Origin: an uncultured Collinsella sp.
GTDB taxonomy: Bacteria; Actinomycetota; Coriobacteriia; Coriobacteriales; Coriobacteriaceae
Assembly: GCA_900757595.1 (NCBI GenBank)
Contig: CAAEOL010000012.1
Coordinates: 1 to 64,000 of the forward strand
Direction of reading: 5' to 3'
DNA: 64,000 nucleotides
Shown: one piece after another, positions 1-7,262 of the stretch
Position numbering within the stretch: the stretch's first letter is position 1
Layout: each line of letters starts with the position of its first letter
Notes under the pieces: generated by a model
Seen by the model: only the letters and a program-made list of their open reading frames with translations
What the model was told of the DNA's origin: nothing
The model's database searches: none
Position numbers and translations under genes: made by a program

Positions 1-320
1 AAGTAGTCCTTATGGCCGATGAGGGACCGTAGGTCGAGATAGGGCTGCGAGGCCAGCTCGCGCAGCATGAAGTCGATGTATCGCGCATAGTATGCCCATC
101 GCTGCTCGAGGCTGGGGTAGAGGCGGTAGAAGCCGTCGAAAAGGCTCTTGAAGCCAAAGGCTTGCTGCCAGTCCGTCATTCCGGCGCGCGCCATGCCTGC
201 GCGGTTGTAATGGTTGAACCCGGCGGCGCTTGACATGCCCGAGCCGATGCCGACGATGATGGCGTCGGCATCGTCGATAAGGCTTCGAAGCCTATACGCT
301 TCCCTCTCTAGAGACGGCAT
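1..320 (-). CDS. SIR2-like NAD-dependent protein, third of three (truncated by window edge)
   Basis: The first 106 codons are present; the rest lies outside the window. The N-terminus reads as a Rossmann NAD-binding segment (DAIIVGIGSGMSSAAGFNHY), the sirtuin GAGxS-type loop, followed by the helix-rich stretch seen in the lead sirtuin of this operon (FKSLFDGFYRLYP here, FKGAFEGSFYRWP there). The ATG at 320 lies inside the 3' end of the upstream gene, a 13-bp overlap that suggests translational coupling. The catalytic and zinc regions are not visible, so activity cannot be judged. It was found by reading the minus strand to the edge of the window. Confidence 0.8.
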   Translation of the reverse strand, partial: MPSLEREAYRLRSLIDDADAIIVGIGSGMSSAAGFNHYNRAGMARAGMTDWQQAFGFKSLFDGFYRLYPSLEQRWAYYARYIDFMLRELASQPYLDLRSLIGHKDY

Positions 321-1006
321 TGGGCAATCTCCTCGAAAGCCGGGGCCATATCGCCGTCAACGAGAATCGTCTCGCACGATGCATCGGGCGCCATAGCCTG
401 GCTGTAGTTGAACACGATGTAGGTGGCGTGCTCGCAGACGTTCGCGATCTGGGCGAGCATGTGCTTTATGATGCCGTTGCGCAGTCCCACGCCAAGTTCG
501 AGGATGGCGACCCTGCCGTTGCGATGGGCTTGCACAAGGCGCTCGAGCTCCTCGAGCTGGGTCATGGCGAGGGCGTCTGGATGGGCGAGGCGCCGCTCGT
601 CAACCGACGTGCGCGTGCTCCCCTCAGTCTCGAGCACGCGCTCCTCGTCGAACCCGGCGCGCGCGAAGTGCCCGTCGATGTTGCATGTGACCACGAAGGT
701 GTCGGCGTGCTCCGTAAGACGCCGCAGCCCGTTCATGAGCGAGCCGGGCTCATATTCGAGATACTCCTTTTGATGGAACCGCTCGGCCCATCGGCGTCGC
801 ACGCTGGCATCCGGGGAAGCGAGCCCCTGCAGTATGCAGCCGATGCCGTCTGCCTGAGCGAGGTCGCCGTACGCCTCTTGGAAATGAGCATCGGCGCAGA
901 AAAGGTTGAGCCCCTCCGCCATGTCGAGTCCGTTGCTAGCGCCGATGATGACAAGATCCGCTTCGGCTAGCGCCCTGCCTATGCGAACTGCTTTCGCCGT
1001 CTCCAT
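308..1006 (-). CDS. SIR2-like protein without zinc module
   Basis: This 232-residue sirtuin-fold protein is the middle gene of the operon. Seen: an NAD-binding loop (IIGASNGLDMAEG, about 20-32), a CNID motif at about 108-111 matching the sirtuin TQNID position, and ETEGS at about 126-130 where sirtuins have HG. The catalytic His is therefore replaced by Glu128. No pair of CxxC zinc knuckles follows, and the region that normally carries the zinc module is shortened. Family knowledge: sirtuins transfer or hydrolyse NAD; those lacking His and zinc are often non-deacetylating. Inference: it could be an NADase-like, ADP-ribosyl-transferring or partner subunit. The ATG at 1006 follows GGGGAGG and lies 3 bases after the stop expected for the upstream gene. 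Confidence 0.75.
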   Translation of the reverse strand: METAKAVRIGRALAEADLVIIGASNGLDMAEGLNLFCADAHFQEAYGDLAQADGIGCILQGLASPDASVRRRWAERFHQKEYLEYEPGSLMNGLRRLTEHADTFVVTCNIDGHFARAGFDEERVLETEGSTRTSVDERRLAHPDALAMTQLEELERLVQAHRNGRVAILELGVGLRNGIIKHMLAQIANVCEHATYIVFNYSQAMAPDASCETILVDGDMAPAFEEIAQCRL

Positions 1007-1009
1007 GCG

Positions 1010-1974
1010 CTACCTCCCCAGCGTCTTGCGCACGTCGGCAAGCACGTCGGCGATGTCGGCGCGAACGGCGAGCCCCCGATCCTCGACGCGCGGGGGAGAA
1101 ACTGCGTCTTGTTGTTTACGGCGATGTAGCTGGCCTGCGGTAACTGCGCCGTGAGGGCCCAGAACGGCTCCTGGATAAACGCGGGCGTCATGCGGCCCAC
1201 ACCCAGCTCGAGGAAGAGGATCCTCTGCCGTGCGTGCGCGTCGAGCCAGTCGGACACCTTGCGGTACTGCTCCTCGTAGAGTTCGCCCTGCAGGAAGTTG
1301 CCGTAGCCGCGAACCCAGGGGAACGCCTCTGCCCCGCAGTGCGGGCAGCGCGGCACGAGCTCTGTCGGAACCTCAAGGCCGTCTCCCATGGCCTCTACCA
1401 TGCGGGAGACCGGCTCGACCGCATCCCACACCGCGTCGGTGCAACAGTGGGAGCACTGAAAGAAGCGGTGGTCGCCTTGGATCTCTGCCACTTTCTCCCA
1501 GGGATAGAGCTTCACAAACTGCGTGTCCTGGTTGGTGGTGAGCACGAAGAAATCCTTCTCGGCGATAATGGTGTCGAGGTCCCTGTAGGGCTTGCGCAGC
1601 GGGGCGTTGAGCGTGGTGTCGAGGAAGGTGGCGAGGTATCCCCAGCGCGCCTCGGCGGTGGGCCAGCGGTAGAACGACCCCTCGAAAGCGCCCTTGAAAC
1701 CGTAGCGCTCGGCGAATTTGCCGAAATGCCTGCGATAGGTTGCGTTGTCCTCGTAATAGAAGTCGCCGCCGCCCGCCGCGGAGAGCCCAGAGGCCCCGCC
1801 CACCAGCACGCAATCGGCTTCCTCGATCATGCGGGCGAAGTCCCTGATTTGCTGGTCGTAGGGCTCGGGCTCGCGGTCACTCAGCTCATAGGGCGTGCCG
1901 CCGCTGCGGTAGGCGGCCTGAAGGGAAAACGATTGGTTGGTGAGCTCGATAACGAGCTGCTCGTACAGGGTCAC
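1010..1974 (-). pseudogene. SirTM-like sirtuin, lead gene of the operon, frameshifted near its 3' end
   Basis: This is a macrodomain-linked-type sirtuin. Seen, numbered from the GTG at 1974: the NAD loop GGASGLSAAGG (about 59-69), TTNQD with Asn148, EIQGD with Gln166 where classical sirtuins have the catalytic His, and two zinc knuckles (CSHC 174-177, CPHC 210-213). The Gln substitution and the spacing to Asn148 match the SirTM class, which ADP-ribosylates lipoylated GcvH-like carriers in other bacteria. The frame is right up to NNKTQF (about 292). After that the sensible C-terminus, ending DVLADVRKTLGR with a stop at 1010-1012, is in another frame, so one base is missing around 1093-1103 (a TTT/C5 tract). 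Read without the correction, the ORF runs on to 979. The GTG follows AGAAGG by 6 bases; an ATG at 2025 is the alternative start. The loss may be real or a sequencing error. Confidence 0.75.
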
Positions 1975-1995
1975 TGGATACCTTCTTTCAGCTAT

Positions 1996-2013
1996 TATAA
2001 ACAGGTGTCTATA
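1996..2013. promoter_or_regulatory. TetR-type operator over the sirtuin promoter
   Basis: An 18-bp near-perfect palindrome, TATAAACAGGTGTCTATA, has one mismatch between its arms. It overlaps a consensus minus-strand -10 (TATAAT, plus-strand 1994-1999) just upstream of the sirtuin start at 1974. It lies between that start and the divergent TetR gene at 2118. Inference: the TetR protein binds here and represses the sirtuin operon. Confidence 0.6.
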
Positions 2014-2117
2014 AAAAGTATCCATGTCGATTTGCTTAAGAGCAATGAACAGCTTCGGCCTGCTGTCGATAAACGAGCGTTTGCCGGGCATTGTCGAGCG
2101 TTGCAATTGGAGGGGTA

Positions 2118-2678
2118 ATGGAAGCGGGGAAGATCGATCGTCGCCGACGCTATACACTCTCGGTCATACGGGAGGCGTTCTTCGCGCTGCTGGCCGAGGT
2201 CGGCTTCGCGAAGATGACGGTAGCGGATATTTGCCGCCGCGCCGATATCAACCGTGGCACGTTCTATCTGCACTACGAGGACAAGTTCGCCCTGCTCGAC
2301 GCGCTTATCGACGAGGCCTTGGCGGCGGTGCCGCCGCTCGAGGGAACGGAGGCGGGTGCCCTCTGCCAGCGTCCGCCGGCAAACGATGACTATTATCTGC
2401 TCTACTCGGATGACGACGCGTACGCCCGGGTGGCACAGCGCGTCGTCGAGCGCGGCGCCGAGCAGATGGTTCCCTCGATCATGGAGGAGACTGGGCTTTC
2501 GCGCGAGGACGCCTATCTGCTCTTCGTCCACAACGTCCAGGGAAATCTCGCGGTCAACCGCCTGCTCGGTTGGAGGCGAGGGCCCGAGTTTGCCCACGCT
2601 CAGGAGCTGCTCAGCGCCTATTCCGAAGGGGGCATGCGGGCGGTATCGGCTCGTCACGATCCTCGTAGCTCGTCTTGA
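2118..2678 (+). CDS. TetR/AcrR-family transcriptional regulator
   Basis: A 186-residue one-component regulator. The N-terminus is a TetR helix-turn-helix (about 12-58; MTVADICRRADINRGTFYLH is the DNA-recognition part), followed by a helical ligand-binding domain with no recognisable specificity. The ATG at 2118 follows GGAGGGG. It is divergent from the sirtuin operon, and the shared intergenic region carries a palindrome over the sirtuin -10 box. It most likely controls the sirtuin genes; the inducer is unknown. Confidence 0.88.
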   Translation: MEAGKIDRRRRYTLSVIREAFFALLAEVGFAKMTVADICRRADINRGTFYLHYEDKFALLDALIDEALAAVPPLEGTEAGALCQRPPANDDYYLLYSDDDAYARVAQRVVERGAEQMVPSIMEETGLSREDAYLLFVHNVQGNLAVNRLLGWRRGPEFAHAQELLSAYSEGGMRAVSARHDPRSSS

Positions 2679-2838
2679 CCGCATGTCATTTCAGGTAGGT
2701 GGCGTTGCTATGGGCCCTCTTTGATTTTCGACGTTGTATAAGGCAATCGCAATCGTCTTGAGCTTCTTTAGGGAACTTGAACAAGAGATATGGCCTGCTG
2801 GCGATTGATTAACACCATTCGTTTTGGTTACAAGAAAG

Positions 2839-2860
2839 CATGCTGCGCGCCTGCAGCATG
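2839..2860 (+). promoter_or_regulatory. Hairpin in the 5' leader of the flavoprotein gene
   Basis: CATGCTGC and GCAGCATG form a perfect 8-bp stem with a 6-base loop. It ends just before the GGGAGAGGG ribosome-binding site of the flavoprotein gene at 2877. It could tune translation or mRNA stability. No U-run follows, so it is not a terminator. Confidence 0.35.
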
Positions 2861-2876
2861 AGGGAGAGGGAATCCT

Positions 2877-3407
2877 ATGAATTTCGTTGTATTGAGCGGC
2901 AGCCCGCGTAAGGGCGCTAATACCGATACCATGGTCGAGGCGTTTGCCGAGACCGCGCGTGAGGGCGGCCATACGGTCGAGGTCATCCGCGTTGCCAGCA
3001 AGAAGATCGCCGGCTGCTTGGGATGCCAGTACTGCTTCGCCCATGAGGGCGTCTGCGTGCAGAAGGATGACATGACCAACGTGATTGAGTCGCTGAAAGA
3101 CACCGACATGGTTGTCTTCGCTTCGCCTATCTACTGGTTTGATATCACTGCGCAGGAAAAGACCGCCATCGACCGCCTGTACGCCTTCGGTGCCACGGGA
3201 TTCCCGTTCACCAAGACGGCCCTTTTACTCGATAGCCACAGCGAGGGTGTCTATGATGCGGCGATCGCTATGTACAAGTCAACCTGCGCGTACTGCAAGT
3301 GGGAGGACCAGGGCATTGTCACCATCAGCGGTATGACCGAGCGCGACAGCATGGCATCCTCGCCCAAGTTGAAAGAGGTGCGAGAGCTCGCTCGCAAGCT
3401 TGCCTAA
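2877..3407 (+). CDS. Flavodoxin-family NAD(P)H-dependent oxidoreductase, iron-sulfur flavoprotein type
   Basis: A 176-residue FMN-binding flavodoxin-fold reductase. The N-terminal phosphate-binding loop is SGSPRKGANTDTM (about 7-19). CLGCQYC at about 47-53, with a further Cys at about 60, matches the cysteine-rich segment of iron-sulfur flavoproteins. Later come ASPIYWF and a C-terminal helix. Expected role: cytosolic two-electron transfer to small acceptors such as quinones or nitro compounds. The ATG follows GGGAGAGGG. It stands alone, with about 200 bases of A+T-richer DNA on each side. Confidence 0.85.
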   Translation: MNFVVLSGSPRKGANTDTMVEAFAETAREGGHTVEVIRVASKKIAGCLGCQYCFAHEGVCVQKDDMTNVIESLKDTDMVVFASPIYWFDITAQEKTAIDRLYAFGATGFPFTKTALLLDSHSEGVYDAAIAMYKSTCAYCKWEDQGIVTISGMTERDSMASSPKLKEVRELARKLA

Positions 3408-3587
3408 GGACAAGAAGAACGCATGGCAATCAGCGTTGGTGGAAATGCTTGCTGTCCTTACCGAGAGATAGGGGCGAATTCCCTCAAGTGCCGTATAGAA
3501 CAATTTTTAAACGCAGAAAAATAACTGAAAACAAATTAATCCGCGTTAAAATATTGTCAAATAGAAGTTCATGAGGGAAGGTTACGT

Positions 3588-4877
3588 ATGCGTCGCAAGG
3601 CAGACGAGCTCCTTAGGGAATGGCGAGACAGAGCTGATAGAAAACCTTTGCTGGTCAAAGGCGTGCGCCAGTGTGGCAAGACCTATTTGCTCAGAACGTA
3701 CGCCCAGGATCTTTTCGAATCGGTTGTCTACGTTAATCTTGAGAACGACCGGTCGGCGCGAGCGGATTTTTCGGGCGGTCTTGACCCTCATTCGATCGTA
3801 CGTGCGATCGAGGCTCGTACGGGACAGCGTATCGTGCCTGGCAAAACCTTACTGTTCATTGACGAGATCCAGGCATGCGAGGAAGCGCTCACTTCCCTTA
3901 AATACTTTTGCGAAGATGCTCCCGAGTATTACGTTGCGGCTGCCGGGTCGCTTCTTGGGGTTGCCATTAACCATCAGTCGTATTCGTTCCCCGTCGGAAA
4001 GACCGACTTGATTGAGATGACTCCACTCGATTTCGAGGAGTTTCTCTGGGCGATGGGGCACGATCAGCTGGTCGACGAGATACGCTCATCATTCGAGATA
4101 ATGGGTCCTCTTGCGCCAAGCCTTCATGAAAAGGCGCTTGGGCTCTATCGACAGTATCTTGTTGTTGGCGGAATGCCCGAGGCGGTCCAAACGTACATCG
4201 ATGATCAGTCAATCATTGATGTGGCCGAAAAGCATCGGATTATTCTCGACGGATATTCCGCCGACACCAATAAATATGCTGATGAACGCTTGAGTGCAAA
4301 GACGCGTGCGTGCTTCGATTCCATTCCACAGCAGCTTGCCAAAGAGAATCGTAAATTTCAATACAAGGTAGTGCGAGCGGGGGGCAATGCGTCTCTCTTT
4401 GGAGATGCTCTCGATTGGCTTGTATTGTCGGGTACGGTGGCGCGCTGCAGCCTAGTCGGGCAGATCGAAAGCCCCTTAGAGGCCTTCGTTAACCCTTCTG
4501 CTTTTAAAATCTATCAGGCGGATACAGGGCTGCTGGTCTCCAAGGCCGGTGCTCAACGCGCCGATATTCTTGCCGGTATCGGCGGCACATTCATGGGTGC
4601 ACTTACCGAAAACTACGTTGCCCAACAGCTTTCAGCCATGGGTTATCCACTGCATTATTGGGCGCGAGATAATCGTGCGGAAATCGACTTTGTAGTAGAG
4701 AAGCAGGGATGCTTGTCTGCGATTGAAGTCAAGGCGGGGGAGAACACAAGATCTCGAAGTCTGTCCTCACTTAAAAAGACCCATCCGGGCGTGCGCCTTA
4801 TCAGGCTATCGACTAAGCCCTTTGGAATGAATGATGGGCTTATGTCTGTTCCGCTTTATGCGGCATTTTGTCTATAG
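3588..4877 (+). CDS. AAA ATPase with DUF4143 domain
   Basis: 429 residues. The N-terminal AAA_14-type P-loop domain has Walker A GVRQCGKTYLL (about 23-33) and Walker B LLFIDEIQ (about 86-93). The C-terminal DUF4143 domain contains a PD-(D/E)xK-like pattern (RAEIDFVVEK then AIEVKAG, about 363-384). Proteins of this layout are common, often in strain-variable DNA, and their role is poorly defined. The codons look more A/T-rich than in the neighbours, and the upstream gap (3480-3570) is strongly A+T-rich. Together these suggest acquisition by transfer. The start is the ATG at 3588 after GAGGGAAGG. Confidence 0.85.
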   Translation: MRRKADELLREWRDRADRKPLLVKGVRQCGKTYLLRTYAQDLFESVVYVNLENDRSARADFSGGLDPHSIVRAIEARTGQRIVPGKTLLFIDEIQACEEALTSLKYFCEDAPEYYVAAAGSLLGVAINHQSYSFPVGKTDLIEMTPLDFEEFLWAMGHDQLVDEIRSSFEIMGPLAPSLHEKALGLYRQYLVVGGMPEAVQTYIDDQSIIDVAEKHRIILDGYSADTNKYADERLSAKTRACFDSIPQQLAKENRKFQYKVVRAGGNASLFGDALDWLVLSGTVARCSLVGQIESPLEAFVNPSAFKIYQADTGLLVSKAGAQRADILAGIGGTFMGALTENYVAQQLSAMGYPLHYWARDNRAEIDFVVEKQGCLSAIEVKAGENTRSRSLSSLKKTHPGVRLIRLSTKPFGMNDGLMSVPLYAAFCL

Positions 4878-4899
4878 GGATGATGCTGGTGTAATGCAT

Positions 4900-4938
4900 G
4901 GGGCCCGGGGCGCAGCGTTTACCGCGCTCCGGGCCCCG
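4900..4938. terminator. Bidirectional terminator between convergent genes
   Basis: GGGGCCCGG pairs with CCGGGCCCC, extended inward by GCGC/GCGC. It lies between the ends of the DUF4143 ATPase gene and the convergent topoisomerase A-subunit gene. The U-run is weak. Confidence 0.6.
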
Positions 4939-4976
4939 CTGCTTTGTAAAACCATGACGGTTTAGTCGCCGTTGTT

Positions 4977-7217
4977 TTAGTCAAACAAACTCGGCATGTC
5001 ATTTTCCTTCATGAGGGCGCCGGCGGAGGGCAGGCTCTGCGCGGTGAACTTCTCGGCCGAGACGCCGGCGCCAAGGATTTCCTCGGTCGTGCCGACGGTG
5101 GTGACCGAGCGGCCCTTCTTGGCCGTAAAGGCCTGGACGCCCTGCGTGTTGGTGGTCGTCTTGGTCTTGAGCAGCGACGTGTTGAAGTTCATCAGGCGGT
5201 AGTCGCTCGAGACCAGCGCGAGGTCGCGGTCCTCCTTGAGCACCTGCGCATACAGCAGCTTGCTGCCGCCGTAGATGGCGTTCTTAAGGCGCTTGCGGTT
5301 GGTCTTGGTAGCGTATCCAGAAAGCGCGACACGCACCACGCGGCCGTTCTCAAAGACGAACAGCACGTCGGCCTTGTAGTCCTCGGGGTCGATGACCCAG
5401 ATGACGCTCTCGTCGGGTTCCATCTCGAGGTCGGTGGGCAGGTACGAGCCCAGCTGTGCCGACTTGGTATCCTCAAACGCCGCGACTTTGCACTTATAAA
5501 CCTGGCTCTTGTTGGTAAACACGAGCAGCTCGTGCGTATTGGAGGACGGGAACTCGATAAAGGGTTTGTCGCCGTCCTTGTACTTGAGCGTGGTCGCCTT
5601 CTTGAGCACGCGGTCCGTCATCTTCTTTAGGTAGCCATCGCGCGAGAGCATGATGGTGACCGGGTACTCCTCGACCTCGGGCTCCAAGCTTACCTCGATA
5701 ACCTCATGGGGCTCGATCCTGCCCGTGCGGCGCGGCATCACGTACTTCTTGTTGACCGCTGCTAGCTCGTCGCTGATGACCTTCTTGATGTTCTCCTCGC
5801 TGGAGAGGATCTCCTCAAGCTCGGCAATCTCGCCCTCGAGCTTGGCGATGTCCTTGGTGCGGTTGAGGATGTACTCCTCGTTGATGTTGCGGAGCTTAAG
5901 CTCGGCGACAAACTCGGCCTGGGTCTCGTCGATGTCGAAACCCTTCATAAGGTTGGGTACAACCTCTGCCTCGAGCTTAGTGCCGCGGATGATGGCGATG
6001 GCCTTGTCGATGTCGAGCAGAATTGCCTCAAGGCCGTGCAGCAGGTGCAGGCGCTCGGACTTTTTGCCCAGGTCAAAGTTAATGCGGCGACGCGTGGACG
6101 CAATACGCCACTTGACCCACTCGTGCAGAATCTGGCGCACGCCCATAACACGGGGATAGCCGTCGACGAGCACGTTGAAGTTGCACGAGAACGAATCCTG
6201 CAGCGTGGTCGAGCGATAGAGCTTGGCCATGAGCTTGTCGGGGTCGACGCCGCGCTTAAGGTCGATGGCGATGCGCAGACCCGAAAGGTCGGTCTCGTCG
6301 CGGATGTCGGCGATCTCCTTGACCTTGCCCTCCTTGGAGAGCTTGACGATGCGTTCGATGATGACATCGGTCTTGGTGGTGTAGGGGATCTCGTACACCT
6401 CGATGATGCGCTCTTCGGGAATCCAGCGCCAGCGGGAGCGAATCTGGAAGCTGCCAAGACCGGTCTCGATGATCTTCTCCATCTCCTCGCGGCGGTAGAT
6501 AATCTCGCCGCCGGTCGAGAAATCGGGCATGGGCATGTACTCGAGCAGGTCGCAGTCGGGGTCCTTCAGGTAGTGCATCGTGGCGGTGCAGACCTCGTTG
6601 AGGTTGAAGCCGCAGATATCGGACGCCATAGCGACGCCGATGCCCTTGTTGGCCGAGACGAGGATGTTGGGGAACGTGGTGGGCAGCAGACGCGGCTCCT
6701 TCATGGCACCGTCGTAGCTGTCAACGAAGTCGACCGGGTCCTTGTCGATGTCTTTGAAGATCTCGGCGCTGATGGGGGAGAGCTTGGCCTCGGTATAACG
6801 CGAGGCGGCGTAGCTCAGGTCGCCCGAATAGTACTTGCCAAAGTTGCCCTTCGACTCCACGAAAGGAGCAAGCAGCGCCTCGTTGCCCGTGGCCAGGCGC
6901 ACCATCGTCTCGTAGATGGCGGCGTCGCCGTGTGGGTTGAGCTTCATGGTCTGGCCCACGATGTTGGCGCTCTTTTGGCGCTCGCCCTTGAGCAGGCCCA
7001 TCTTGTACATAGTGTAGAGCAGCTTGCGGTGCGAGGGCTTAAAGCCGTCGATCTCGGGGAATGCACGCGAGACGTTGACGCTCATAGCGTAGGGCATGTA
7101 GTTGACCTCGAGCGTCTGCGTAATCGGCTGGTCGGTGACCTCGGAGTGCAGGCCGATGACGTTCTCGGCGTTGACCTGCTTTTTCTTGGGCTGGTTCTTC
7201 GTCTTCTTCTTTGCCAC
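4977..7217 (-). CDS. parC: Type II topoisomerase A subunit (ParC-like)
   Basis: A 746-residue DNA breakage-reunion subunit of a heterotetrameric topoisomerase; it cuts and rejoins duplex DNA with its ParE partner. The catalytic Tyr is Tyr141 in AASRYTEAKL. The quinolone-determining segment is HGDAAIYETM (about 96-105), with Ala99 where GyrA/ParC usually have Ser and Glu103 at the acidic position. No GyrA box is visible in the C-terminal beta-pinwheel, which favours topoisomerase IV over gyrase. The start is the GTG at 7217 after AGAGGA, 45 bases downstream of the ParE-like gene, so one operon is likely. Some annotators would call it gyrA-like. Confidence 0.85.
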   Translation of the reverse strand: MAKKKTKNQPKKKQVNAENVIGLHSEVTDQPITQTLEVNYMPYAMSVNVSRAFPEIDGFKPSHRKLLYTMYKMGLLKGERQKSANIVGQTMKLNPHGDAAIYETMVRLATGNEALLAPFVESKGNFGKYYSGDLSYAASRYTEAKLSPISAEIFKDIDKDPVDFVDSYDGAMKEPRLLPTTFPNILVSANKGIGVAMASDICGFNLNEVCTATMHYLKDPDCDLLEYMPMPDFSTGGEIIYRREEMEKIIETGLGSFQIRSRWRWIPEERIIEVYEIPYTTKTDVIIERIVKLSKEGKVKEIADIRDETDLSGLRIAIDLKRGVDPDKLMAKLYRSTTLQDSFSCNFNVLVDGYPRVMGVRQILHEWVKWRIASTRRRINFDLGKKSERLHLLHGLEAILLDIDKAIAIIRGTKLEAEVVPNLMKGFDIDETQAEFVAELKLRNINEEYILNRTKDIAKLEGEIAELEEILSSEENIKKVISDELAAVNKKYVMPRRTGRIEPHEVIEVSLEPEVEEYPVTIMLSRDGYLKKMTDRVLKKATTLKYKDGDKPFIEFPSSNTHELLVFTNKSQVYKCKVAAFEDTKSAQLGSYLPTDLEMEPDESVIWVIDPEDYKADVLFVFENGRVVRVALSGYATKTNRKRLKNAIYGGSKLLYAQVLKEDRDLALVSSDYRLMNFNTSLLKTKTTTNTQGVQAFTAKKGRSVTTVGTTEEILGAGVSAEKFTAQSLPSAGALMKENDMPSLFD

Positions 7218-7262
7218 GATTTCCTCTTGAACTTCTTATGGGCCGTCGTTATCGATTTGCTG

